NCBI RefSeq assembly: GCF_910578895.1
Contig: NZ_CAJTSC010000005.1
Span: forward strand, 1-64,000
Length of the DNA stretch: 64,000 bases
From: an uncultured Bacteroides sp.
GTDB lineage: Bacteria > Bacteroidota > Bacteroidia > Bacteroidales > Bacteroidaceae
Reading direction: 5' to 3'
Of the stretch, positions 24,584-33,900 are shown one piece after another; the first letter of the stretch is position 1, and each line of letters starts with the position of its first letter. The notes under the pieces were generated by a model, which saw only the letters and a program-made list of their open reading frames with translations, made no database searches and was not told the origin of the DNA. A program made the position numbers and the translations under genes.

Positions 24584-25546
24584 ATGAAGACATTTTGCAG
24601 TTTTGTGATAGCGTTGCTCTGCGGCATCGGTTCGTTGTCGGCGGCGCAGCAGTGGAAAGATACGATTGTCGTGGCACGAGACGGCACGGGAGATTACCGT
24701 ACGCTGACCGAAGCGATGGAGGGCATCCGCGCCTTTATGGACTATAAGGTGACGGTGCTAGTCCGGAAGGGTGTGTATAAGGAGAAGGTGGTTCTTCCCT
24801 CCTGGCTGGAGAACGTCGATTTCATCGGCGAAGACGCGGAGAGCACGGTCATCACGTACGACGACCATGCCAATATCAATAAGATGGGAACGTTCCGCAC
24901 CTATACCATGAAGGTGGAGGGCAACTCCATTACTTTCAAGAACCTGACGATAGAGAACAATGCCGCCCGCCTGGGGCAGGCTGTTGCGCTCCATACGGAA
25001 GGCGACCGCCTGCTCTTCGTCAACTGCCGTTTCCTGGGAAACCAGGATACCATCTATACCGGCACGAAAGGCACCCGTCTCTGTTTCTTGAACTGTTATA
25101 TCGAAGGCACTACCGATTTCATCTTCGGGCCTTCCACGGCACTGTTCAAGGATTGCGTCATCCACAGCAAAGCCAATTCGTACATCACCGCCGCCTCTAC
25201 TCCGCAGGATGTGGAAGTGGGATATGTATTCAGCAACTGCAAGCTGACTGCCGTTCCGGGCGTGGACAAGGTCTACTTGGGGCGTCCGTGGCGTCCTTAC
25301 GCGGCGACGGTGTTTCTTAACTGCGAGCTGGGCAAGCATATCCGTCCGGCAGGATGGGACAACTGGCGCAACCCCGAAAACGAAAAGACAGCCCGCTATG
25401 CCGAGTATGGAAGCACGGGCGAAGGAGCCGATGCGGCACAGCGGGTGAAATGGGCAAGGCAACTGACCCGGAAGGAGGCTGCCAGGTACGAAGAGCCGGA
25501 TTACCTCTTCAGGATGTGCAGCGGGTGGAGCGTGCCACAGCCCTGA
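24584..25546 (+). CDS. CE8 pectin methylesterase
   Basis: 320 residues with a signal peptide (MKTFCSFVIALLCGIGSLSA). The enzyme removes methyl esters from homogalacturonan. It is a right-handed beta-helix of family CE8 with the active-site strings GQAVAL, GNQDTIYT, GTTDFIFGP and LGRPWRPYA, which carry the two catalytic Asp and the Arg. The frame is open from a TTG at 24569, but the ATG at 24584 has GAGGAAAG seven bases before it and starts the signal peptide. It follows the GH105 gene by 15 bases. Confidence 0.95.
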   Translation: MKTFCSFVIALLCGIGSLSAAQQWKDTIVVARDGTGDYRTLTEAMEGIRAFMDYKVTVLVRKGVYKEKVVLPSWLENVDFIGEDAESTVITYDDHANINKMGTFRTYTMKVEGNSITFKNLTIENNAARLGQAVALHTEGDRLLFVNCRFLGNQDTIYTGTKGTRLCFLNCYIEGTTDFIFGPSTALFKDCVIHSKANSYITAASTPQDVEVGYVFSNCKLTAVPGVDKVYLGRPWRPYAATVFLNCELGKHIRPAGWDNWRNPENEKTARYAEYGSTGEGADAAQRVKWARQLTRKEAARYEEPDYLFRMCSGWSVPQP

Positions 25547-25572
25547 CAGGACACCCCGGATGACGGTGCGGC

Positions 25573-25929
25573 TTAGTCACGGCATGCGGTCAGGAAGTCC
25601 GCTCTCATGGGGCTGAAGCAGTCTATCAGTATGCCGGCTTCCAGGCAGGTGCATCCGTGCTCGGCGTCCGGTTCGATGTAGATGCCGTCGCCTGCCGATA
25701 CGGTCTGTTTCTCGCCGTTGACGGTGAACTCGAACTTGCCGCTTGCCACGTAGGTCGTTTGCGTGTGGTAGTGGGTGTGCGGCGCGCCTGTCGCGCCTTG
25801 CTCGAATTTCACTTTGACGAGCATCACCTGGCCGTCGTATCCCATAATCTGGCGGGTCACGCCTTCGCCGGCGGGTTCCCATGCTTTCTCGTTTTCGAGA
25901 ATAAACGTGTTGCTTCTTGTCTTCTTCAT
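25573..25929 (-). CDS. kdgF: KdgF, cupin that linearises unsaturated uronates
   Basis: 118 residues. KdgF opens 4,5-unsaturated galacturonate to the linear keto form used by KduI. The small cupin is close to known KdgF proteins: GAPHTHYHTQTTYVASGKFE gives the metal-binding His cluster, PDAEHGCTCLEAG the last His, and the C-terminal signature FSPMRADFL is characteristic. The frame extends upstream, but the ATG at 25929 (MKKTRSNTFI) is right for the family and lies behind a TATATTTG box at 25956-25963. No signal peptide is present, so it is cytoplasmic, in contrast to the KduI of this window. Confidence 0.88.
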   Translation of the reverse strand: MKKTRSNTFILENEKAWEPAGEGVTRQIMGYDGQVMLVKVKFEQGATGAPHTHYHTQTTYVASGKFEFTVNGEKQTVSAGDGIYIEPDAEHGCTCLEAGILIDCFSPMRADFLTACRD

Positions 25930-25955
25930 CTGGTTTGTAAGTTGGTTTGAGCAGG

Positions 25956-25963
25956 CAAATATA
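25956..25963 (-). promoter_or_regulatory. Minus-7 box of kdgF
   Basis: Reads TATATTTG on the minus strand, 27 bases before the kdgF ATG, a full match to TAnnTTTG. Confidence 0.6.
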
Positions 25964-26001
25964 CGATTAAAATCGATTGTTCTGCCGCTTGCGCCAATAC
26001 T

Positions 26002-26099
26002 TAACCATTTATATGGCATGAACATACACTCATTAACCATTTATATGGTATGAAACATACGTTCATTAAACATTTATATAATATGAAACATACGTTCAT
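26002..26099 (+). repeat. Three tandem copies of a 32-33 bp translation-start segment
   Basis: Units begin at 26002, 26034 and 26067. Each has CATTTATAT, a short spacer and an ATG followed by AAC or AAACATAC and TTCAT or CTCAT. The second and third ATGs (26050 and 26083) are in frame with the esterase gene. Confidence 0.85.
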
Positions 26100-27849
26100 T
26101 TGCCTCTTGGGGCTGCTTCTGGTGCTTTCGGCTTTTACAGCCGGCAAGCCGAAGATTACGATTTTCATGATTGGCGATTCTACCATGTCCGACAAGTCGT
26201 TGACGGGTGGCAATCCCGAAAGAGGATGGGGGCATGTCCTGCCCGGTTTCTTCTCGGAAGATATCATTGTGGACAACCATGCGCAAAACGGTCGCAGTTC
26301 GAAGAGCTTCATTGACGAAGGCCGCTGGGACAAGGTGCTGTCGCTGATAAAGAAAGGCGACTATGTGTTTATCCAGTTCGGACACAACGACGAGAAGCCC
26401 AAAGCCGACCGCCATACGGACCCGGGAACGACTTTCGACGCCAACCTGCGCAAGTTCGTCAACGAAACCCGTGCCAAAGGCGGCATTCCCGTCCTGTTCA
26501 ACTCCATTGTGCGCCGCAACTTCGGAACAGCCGACAACAAGGCGGTGGCGGAAGCCATTCTGCAGGACGACATCCGCAAGGGGATTAATCCCGATGCAAA
26601 GCACGATGCTTCGCCCGCCGTCGTGCCCGAAACAGGGGATAAACTGATAGACACGCACGGTGCCTATCTGGACTCTCCGCGCAACGTGGCGAAAGAGCTG
26701 GACGTCCCTTTTGTGGATATGAACAAGCTCACCCGCGAGCTGGTGGAAAGCATAGGACCCGAGGAGTCCAAAAAACTCTTCATGTGGGTGCCCGCCAATA
26801 CCGTTGCCGCCATGCCTAAAGGGCGCGAGGACAATACGCACCTGAACGTGCACGGCGCACGCGTCATTGCCGGCATCACGGTGGACGCTATCGCCAAGGA
26901 AGTGCCGGAACTGGCAAAACATGTCCGTCACTACGACTTCGTGGTGGCGCAGGACGGCAGCGGCGATTTCTTCAGCGTGCAGGAAGCCATCAACGCTGTG
27001 CCCGACTTCCGCAAGAACGTGCGTACCACGATACTGGTGCGCAAAGGCGTGTACAAGGAAAAACTGATTGTGCCCGAAAGTAAAATCAATATCTCCTTGA
27101 CAGGACAGGAAGGCGCCGTCATATCATACGACGACTATGCGGACAAGCGGAACGTGTTCGGCGAGAACAAAGGAACGTCCGGTTCGGCTTCGTGCTACAT
27201 CTATGCGCCCGACTTTTATGTGGAGAATATCACGTTCGAGAATACGTCCGGTCCTGTGGGGCAGGCGGTGGCGTGCTTTGTCAGTGCCGACCGTGCCTAT
27301 TTCAAGAACTGCCGTTTCCTCGGCTTCCAGGATACGCTCTATACCTACGGAAAAGGTTGCCGCCAGTATTATGAGGAGTGCTACATAGAAGGCACTGTCG
27401 ACTTCATATTCGGCTGGTCCGTAGCGGTGTTCAACCGCTGCCACATCCACAGCAAGCGCGACGGCTATGTCACGGCACCCTCTACCGACAAGGGGCAGAA
27501 GTATGGCTATGTGTTTTACGACTGCAAGCTTACGGCAGACGCGGCGGTGAAGAACGTCTATCTGTCCCGCCCGTGGCGTCCTTATGCGCAGGCGGTGTTC
27601 ATCCGTTGCGAGCTTGGCGGGCACATCCTTCCTGCCGGTTGGAACAACTGGGGAAAGAAGGAGAACGAAAAGACTGCCTTCTATGCCGAATATGAGAGCC
27701 GGGGCGAAGGTGCCGACCCTAAAGCCCGTGCCGCCTTCTCGCACCAGCTGAAAAACACGAAAGGCTATGAAATGGAGAGTGTCCTTGCCGGTGCCGACGG
27801 CTGGAACCCGGTGGCAGACGGCAATGCGTTGGTCAATGTCAAGCGCTGA
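26083..27849 (+). CDS. CE12 acetylesterase fused to CE8 pectin methylesterase
   Basis: 588 residues from the ATG at 26083, which starts a clean signal peptide MKHTFICLLGLLLVLSAF. The ATG at 26050 is in frame and adds eleven duplicated residues. The first half is an SGNH hydrolase of the rhamnogalacturonan acetylesterase type: GDSTMSD (nucleophile Ser), QFGHND, and DNTHLNVHGA (Asp and His). The second half, from about HYDFVVAQDGSGDF, is a CE8 methylesterase with GPVGQAVA, GFQDTLYT, GTVDFIFGW and SRPWRPYAQ. One chain can thus remove both acetyl and methyl esters from pectin. It probably acts in the periplasm or at the surface. It is divergent from kdgF and followed by another esterase gene. Confidence 0.93.
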   Translation: MKHTFICLLGLLLVLSAFTAGKPKITIFMIGDSTMSDKSLTGGNPERGWGHVLPGFFSEDIIVDNHAQNGRSSKSFIDEGRWDKVLSLIKKGDYVFIQFGHNDEKPKADRHTDPGTTFDANLRKFVNETRAKGGIPVLFNSIVRRNFGTADNKAVAEAILQDDIRKGINPDAKHDASPAVVPETGDKLIDTHGAYLDSPRNVAKELDVPFVDMNKLTRELVESIGPEESKKLFMWVPANTVAAMPKGREDNTHLNVHGARVIAGITVDAIAKEVPELAKHVRHYDFVVAQDGSGDFFSVQEAINAVPDFRKNVRTTILVRKGVYKEKLIVPESKINISLTGQEGAVISYDDYADKRNVFGENKGTSGSASCYIYAPDFYVENITFENTSGPVGQAVACFVSADRAYFKNCRFLGFQDTLYTYGKGCRQYYEECYIEGTVDFIFGWSVAVFNRCHIHSKRDGYVTAPSTDKGQKYGYVFYDCKLTADAAVKNVYLSRPWRPYAQAVFIRCELGGHILPAGWNNWGKKENEKTAFYAEYESRGEGADPKARAAFSHQLKNTKGYEMESVLAGADGWNPVADGNALVNVKR

Positions 27850-28012
27850 TTGGCAAACCGATGCCGAGACAGTAGAGAAAAGACAATAAGTAAGTATAAA
27901 GAGGTTATTCGCTGCACGCCGAATGGCAGATGGTATGTGATAATAATCACCGGTACTTGCTGAAACAGTAAACAATAATGTAATAAACAGTAACCGATAA
28001 ACCAATCTTGAA

Positions 28013-29332
28013 ATGATAAACAACAAAACAATATCAGCCGTAATAGCCCTGTTGATGGGCTTTGTATTGCCTGCGGGCGCGGAGAACTATCCCTACCGCA
28101 GTGATGTGCTTTGGGTGACCGTGCCCGACCATGCCGACTGGCTCTACCGCACGGGAGAGAAAGCCACTGTGGAAGTGCAGTTCTATAAATACGGCATTCC
28201 GCAAGACGGAGTGACGGTCAGCTACGAACTTGGAGACGACATGATGCCTTCCGATGCGAAGGGCGCTGTGACGCTGAAGAACGGCAAGGCGGTTATTGCC
28301 ATCGGCACTATGAAGCAGCCCGGTTTCCGCGACTGCCGCCTGCAAGCCACCATTGCCGGAAAGACTTACAAGCACCACATCAAGGTGGGCTTCTCGCCCG
28401 AGAAACTCCAACCTTATACAAAGATGCCGGCCGGTTTTGATGCGTTTTGGGATAAGAACAAATCCGAAGCCGCCGGTTTCCCTTTGTCGTATACCAAAGA
28501 GTGGGTTGAAAAGTATTCCACCGACAAGATAGACTGCTACCTGGTAAAACTGCGGCTCAACAACCGCGGACAGAGTATCTACGGCTACCTGACCTGTCCC
28601 AAGAACATGCGCAAAGGCGCCTGTCCGGTAGTGCTTTGCCCGCCGGGGGCAGGCATCAAGACCATCAAGGAACCTCTGCGCCACAAGTACTACGCCGAGC
28701 AGGGCTGCATCCGTTTCGAGATGGAAATACACGGGCTCAATCCCGAAATGTCCGAAGCGCAATTCAAGGAAATCAGCACCGCTTTCAACGGCAGGGAGAA
28801 CGGCTACCTGTCGAACGGGCTGGACAACAAGGACAACTACTACATGAAGCGCGTTTACCTTGCCTGTGTCCGCAGCATCGATTTCCTGACTTCCCTGCCG
28901 GAGTGGGACGGCAAGAACGTGATTGTGCAAGGCGGCAGCCAGGGCGGCGCGCTGGCATTGGTCACCGCCGGGCTCGATGCGCGGGTAACGGCATGTGTGG
29001 CAAATCATCCGGCTTTAAGCGATATGGCGGGATATAAGGTAGGCAGGGCGGGCGGCTATCCGCACTTCTTCCGCGTGGCAGGCATGGATACTGCCGATAA
29101 GCTGGACACAATGGCATATTATGATGTCGTGAACTTTGCCCGCCGCATAAAAGTCCCCACTTACATCACTTGGGGATACAACGACGATACCTGCCCGCCC
29201 ACCACCAGCTACATCGTGTACAACGTGCTGGACTGTCCCAAAGAGGCGCTTGTCACCCCCGTCAACGAGCATTGGACGTCCGAAGATACGGAATACGGGC
29301 ACTTGCTTTGGATAAAGAAGCATCTGAAATAG
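28013..29332 (+). CDS. CE7/AXE1-type acetyl esterase
   Basis: 439 residues with a signal peptide (cleavage near LPAGAEN). Residues about 30-130 form a beta-rich N-terminal domain. The rest is an alpha/beta hydrolase of the acetylxylan esterase (AXE1, CE7) group: the nucleophile elbow is QGGSQGG, the acid lies near WGYNDDTCPP and the His near NEHWTSEDTEYGH. CE7 enzymes remove acetyl groups from oligosaccharides; in this setting acetylated galacturonate or side-chain sugars are the likely targets. It follows the CE12-CE8 gene by 163 bases, a gap with no clear promoter. Confidence 0.88.
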   Translation: MINNKTISAVIALLMGFVLPAGAENYPYRSDVLWVTVPDHADWLYRTGEKATVEVQFYKYGIPQDGVTVSYELGDDMMPSDAKGAVTLKNGKAVIAIGTMKQPGFRDCRLQATIAGKTYKHHIKVGFSPEKLQPYTKMPAGFDAFWDKNKSEAAGFPLSYTKEWVEKYSTDKIDCYLVKLRLNNRGQSIYGYLTCPKNMRKGACPVVLCPPGAGIKTIKEPLRHKYYAEQGCIRFEMEIHGLNPEMSEAQFKEISTAFNGRENGYLSNGLDNKDNYYMKRVYLACVRSIDFLTSLPEWDGKNVIVQGGSQGGALALVTAGLDARVTACVANHPALSDMAGYKVGRAGGYPHFFRVAGMDTADKLDTMAYYDVVNFARRIKVPTYITWGYNDDTCPPTTSYIVYNVLDCPKEALVTPVNEHWTSEDTEYGHLLWIKKHLK

Positions 29333-29570
29333 AGTTGGAAGAAATGATTATCCTTCCAACTCCTGTAAACGAAGAGGGTGTGCCGAAACTAAAATGACCA
29401 TTCCCCGAAGTTACAGGTTATGACTATAACACTTAAAAGGGTCGTATCAAACTCTGTATTGAGTAATGATACGACCCTCTCTTTAGTCTTTTAATATGTT
29501 CAAATATCAAATGATAAGCTCATGTTCTCGAAGTTGGAGTTTTGACATGCCTTCTTCCTGAAACAGACTC
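29333..29570. other. Convergent gap with two hairpins
   Basis: AGTTGGAAG and CTTCCAACT (about 29334-29362) form a stem just after the CE7 stop. AGGGTCGTATCA (29438-29449) pairs perfectly with 29467-29478. Between them, GAGGGTGTGCCGAAACT (about 29374-29391) resembles the first 17 bases of family A, a possible fragment. The second hairpin has a TTTT tract on the minus strand and may terminate the esterase gene. Confidence 0.6.
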
Positions 29571-30728
29571 CTATTTCTTCAATTTCTTATCGAAAAACTC
29601 CAGCGTCTCCCTCTGCATTTCCTTGCTGAAGAAGTGCTTCTCTTCCCAGATTTTGGTGACCAGCCTGTCTCCGGCATGTTGGCTTTCCCACACCGCCCTC
29701 ATTGTCCGGTACGCATCCTTCACCCCTTCCACCGGGAACAGCTTGTCACGGCTGCCGTTGAAAAACAGGGACGGTTTGGGGCACGCGATGCTTGCCGTGT
29801 GCGGGTAGTCCAGATAGCGCCTTAAGCCGGGGATAAGCATGGAGTAGGCAGAACCGCCCTTGTTCTGGTTGTTGGCAAGCGTCATCAGATGTTCCGTGGT
29901 GTTCATCCAGCAGATGGATGCGGATGCCTTTACGCAGTCGGTCAGCGCGGCAAGCATCCACGAGCGGTACGCTCCCATGGAGAAGCCCAGGCAACCCACC
30001 TTTTCCTTGTCCACCACGGGCAGTGAAGCCAGAAACTCGGCGCTGCGCACATCGTCCATGTTGATAAAGGCTCCCCACGACGCCCCCATCTGCATGAAGT
30101 TGGAGGCAAGTGCCTGCTGTCCGTCATAGCTCACCCCTTCCTTCCGTCCGCGTTCTCCCCAGAACAGGGCGTCTATGGCCAATACCACATAGCCGTTTTG
30201 CGCAAAGTAATCGCCCGCGTACTGCCCGTCGTAACAGCGCGCCGCCCAGTCGTCGGCATCGGCAGACACTTCCGGCGCCACTCCGAAGGGGCGTACCATT
30301 TTCTCTTTGCCGATGGAGAAGTGCGCGCCGTGGTCGTGCAGCATTATGACCGCCGGAAAAGGTCCTTCACCGTCGGGAACCAGCAGGTAAGCCGGTATGC
30401 GCGACCATTCCGATACGTTGAACCATATCTTGCGTGCCTCATACCCCGCCCGTCGTTCGGTGCCGGCGACGGACATTTTGTACGCTTCGGCGGCTGGCGG
30501 CAGGTTCTGCATGCACTCCATCACCGTTTGGCGTGCTCCCGCCCTCCACTTCCTGAAGTCCTTCGTTGCGGAATTTCCCCACGCTTCGGGGAAGGTGAGC
30601 TGCCGCTTCAGCTGTTCGTAAAAGGCGGGCATGTTTTTTATCACTTCGTAACTTGCCGTATCCGTTTGCGCCTTAATCTGCAGGCAGGCGGCAAGGAAAA
30701 TAAATGAGAGTATAACAAATCGTTTCAT
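29571..30728 (-). CDS. Secreted alpha/beta hydrolase, probable carbohydrate esterase
   Basis: 385 residues with a signal peptide (MKRFVILSFIFLAACLQIKA; the AAC could act as a lipobox). The hydrolase fold is clear: the nucleophile elbow is LGFSMGAYRSW, the oxyanion strand is FPAVIMLHDHG, the acid is FNGSRDKLFP and the His lies near WEEKHFF. It resembles the large alpha/beta hydrolases often labelled acetylxylan esterase in Bacteroides, but the substrate is not certain; acetyl or feruloyl esters on pectin are options. The start at 30728 is preferred over an upstream ATG because it begins the signal peptide. A TATCTTTG box lies at 30890-30897, giving a leader of about 155 bases. Confidence 0.82.
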   Translation of the reverse strand: MKRFVILSFIFLAACLQIKAQTDTASYEVIKNMPAFYEQLKRQLTFPEAWGNSATKDFRKWRAGARQTVMECMQNLPPAAEAYKMSVAGTERRAGYEARKIWFNVSEWSRIPAYLLVPDGEGPFPAVIMLHDHGAHFSIGKEKMVRPFGVAPEVSADADDWAARCYDGQYAGDYFAQNGYVVLAIDALFWGERGRKEGVSYDGQQALASNFMQMGASWGAFINMDDVRSAEFLASLPVVDKEKVGCLGFSMGAYRSWMLAALTDCVKASASICWMNTTEHLMTLANNQNKGGSAYSMLIPGLRRYLDYPHTASIACPKPSLFFNGSRDKLFPVEGVKDAYRTMRAVWESQHAGDRLVTKIWEEKHFFSKEMQRETLEFFDKKLKK

Positions 30729-30775
30729 GTTGGTTATGTTTTTCTTGTTCAATGCCATGGTTTTTGACAGACCCC

Positions 30776-30841
30776 ATGTTGCGGCAGCATGCCTGCCGCG
30801 AGGAAGCTATATGCCTGTCATGAGAGAACTATATGTCCCTC
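30776..30841. repeat. Family D units, short array (three units)
   Basis: Two clear 22-base units (30798-30819 and 30820-30841) and a more diverged one before them. A right end of family B (CCTAAATGCAAAAGCCGTG, 30849-30867) follows directly. The array lies in the leader of the esterase gene and upstream of the sensor gene. Confidence 0.6.
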
Positions 30842-30889
30842 TAACTCCCCTAAATGCAAAAGCCGTGAGCTGTGCTGCTAAAATCAGAA

Positions 30890-30897
30890 CAAAGATA
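30890..30897 (-). promoter_or_regulatory. Minus-7 box of the esterase gene
   Basis: Reads TATCTTTG on the minus strand. The divergent sensor gene has TATCTTTA at 30920-30927 on the plus strand. Confidence 0.5.
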
Positions 30898-30947
30898 CGG
30901 GATTTTTCAATGAAATATGTATCTTTACGCCACAGAATGAATATACT

Positions 30948-33900
30948 ATGAGAAAAATCTTATATCTGATTGTCGGTCTGATGTGCGTGCTGCCGGTTAA
31001 GTCGCAGCCGGATTGCCTGTTTACCCACTATTCGTCCGAAGAGGGACTCTCCCAAAACACCGTGATGTGCATTTTGCAGGACAGGAAAGGAAACATGTGG
31101 TTTGCCACGTGGGACGGGATTAATAAGTTTGACGGATATGCCTTCAGGACCTATAAGGCGAAGTTCGGCAATCAGGTCAACCTGACGAACAACCGCGTGG
31201 ACTATATTGGCGAGGACAAATACGGCTTTCTTTGGTTGCAGACGTACGACAACCGGGTCTACCGCTTCGACACCCGTTCCGAAACCTTCGAGAGCGTGCC
31301 TGCCACGGAGGAGAAGGGGCGGAAGGTGCTTGTCACTTCGGTCAGGATATTGCCGTGCGGCTCCGTATGGCTGCTTTCGGAAAACGAGGGAGCCATACGG
31401 GTGAAAACGGACCCTGCCACCTGCCGGCTCGCTTCGGAGTGGTATTCCGCCAAGTCGGACCTGCTGCCCGCCACGCATGTATACGATGTGTATGAAGACA
31501 ACGCGGGGAACGAGTGGATACTGACCGACAACGGGCTGGGCATGCTTGCCGAAGGCAGCCGCCGGCTCGTGTCTTATTTTGTGGAGACCGCCAACAAGGA
31601 AGACGCCGCCGGGCAGGTGTTTTATGCCGCCCAGGAGCTGGGAGACGAACTGTTTTTCGGTTCGGACAACGGGCGCGTGTGGCGCTACCGGAAGAAGGAC
31701 GGGCAATTCCTTCTCTTGCAGCTGCCCGTTTCCTCGCGCATTGTGGCGATAAAGAAAACAGGCGGGCAGGAGCTTGTGATAGCCACCGAGACCGCCGGCT
31801 TTTTCATCTATGACGCCCTGTCCGGAGCAACCGAACATTATGAGGCATCCCGCCTGCCCAAGGCGCCGGTCTGCTCCGTCTATGTGGACAGGTATTCGGA
31901 AGTCTGGTTCGAGCAGGAGGTGCCGGGCACCGTGGCGCATTTCAACGCGAAGACAAAGGTGCTGAAAACGGAAGTGACGCGGGTGGAGCCCACCAGCACC
32001 GACCGTTCGCGTCCGGCATTCCATGTGCACGAAGATATCCACGGCACGGTATGGGTGCATCCCTACGGCGGAGGGTTTTCGCGTTTTGACAGGGCTGGCA
32101 ACAGGCTGTGTGCTTTCTACAACGGCTTGTCGGACGCCGACTGGCGCTTTTCCAACAAGATTCATTCCGCCTTTTCCGACCGCCAGGGCAATTTATGGAT
32201 GTGCACCCACTCCAAAGGGTTGGAGAAAATCACTTTCCGGTCTTCTCCGTTCGGCAGGATGACGCCCGAACCCCATCGCTACGAATCGTTGAGCAACGAG
32301 GTGCGTGCCCTGTGCGAGGACGCGCGGCACAACCTTTGGGTAGGGCTGAAGGACGGCAAGCTCAGGGTATATGACAAGGAGCGTACGGAATACGGCTACC
32401 TGACGGAAAGCGGCACCGTATCCCGCACGGGAACCCCGCTGGGTGGAAACGTCTATTTCATTTTTCAGGACAGCGGGCACAACCTTTGGATTGCCACCAA
32501 AGGAGACGGGCTGGTAAAGGCGGAGCCTCAGGGTGAAAGGCGCTATAAGCTGACGCGCTACCGCTACCGGAAAGACGATATCTACAGCTTGAGCGATGAC
32601 AACGTGTATTGCGTCTACGAGGATGGCAAAGGCCGCATCTGGGTTGCCACCTTCGGCGGCGGGATAAACTACCTGGCACGCGACGGGGAAGGCAGGGAGC
32701 TGTTTGTCAACCATCGCAACAACCTGAAGGGATTCCCCATAGACAAATGTCATAAGGTGCGTTTCATCACCGGCGACCATAGGGGGAACATCTGGATTGC
32801 CACCACCTCCGGCGCGCTCATGGTGGACGGCAGTTTCAAGAAACCGGAAGATGCCGTGTTCCACCATTACCAGCGCGTGCAGGACGACAGGCATAGCTTG
32901 AGCAACAACGATGTGCATTGGATGCTCTCTACCCGCAACAAGGAACTTTACCTCGCCACTTTCGGCGGGGGGCTGAACAGGCTGCAGTCCGTAGATGCCG
33001 GCGGCAACGCGAGGTTCCGGTCGTACAGCGTAGAAGACGGACTGCCGTCGGACATGCTGCTTGCCGTGCGTGAAGACGGCAAGGGCAATCTTTGGATGAG
33101 CACGGAGAACGGCATCAGCAAGTTTGTCCCGGAGGAGGAGAGGTTCGAGAATTACGCCGGCAAACGCATGTCGTTCCGCACGCGTTTCAGCGAAGCGGCA
33201 TCGGTCTATACCTCGTGGGGAGAACTCATGTACGGGACGAGCAACGGCATTTTCATCTTCAATCCGGACTCCATCCGCAAAAGCAGCTATGTTCCGCCAC
33301 TCGTGTTCTCCAAACTGCTGGTGGCGAACGAGGATGTGGTGCCGGGCGGGAAATCGGTGCTGCGGCAAAGCCTGGACGATACGCGCGAGCTGAAGCTCTC
33401 TCACAAGGAGAATATCTTCACCATACAGTTTGCGGCGCTCGACTACACCGGACCGGCGGAAATCCAGTATGCCTATATACTGGACGGCTTTGAGAAAGCC
33501 TGGAACTACGTGGGCAAGCAGCGCACGGCAACCTACACCAACCTGCCCAAAGGCCACTATGTGTTTAAGGTCCGCTCCACCAACGCCGAGGGCGTGTGGA
33601 CGGAAAACACGCGTTTGCTCGACATAGAGGTGCTTCCTTCCTTCTGGGAGACTTCGTTTGCCTATTTCCTGTACGTGCTGTTCGTGCTGCTGATTATCGT
33701 CACCGCCGTCCACATCCTGTTCACCATCTACAGGCTGAAGCATGAGGTGTCCGTAGAGCAGCAGATGACGAATATGAAACTGCGTTTCTTTACGGATATC
33801 TCCCATGAATTGCGCACTCCTCTGACGCTGATTTCCGGTCCGGTGGAGTATGTGTTGCAGAATGTGCAGCTACCGGCGGACGCCCGCGAGCAGTTGCAGG

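Noticed and set aside
32193..33806. 537-residue minus-strand frame inside the sensor gene
   Set aside because: Antisense to propeller repeats of the sensor protein.
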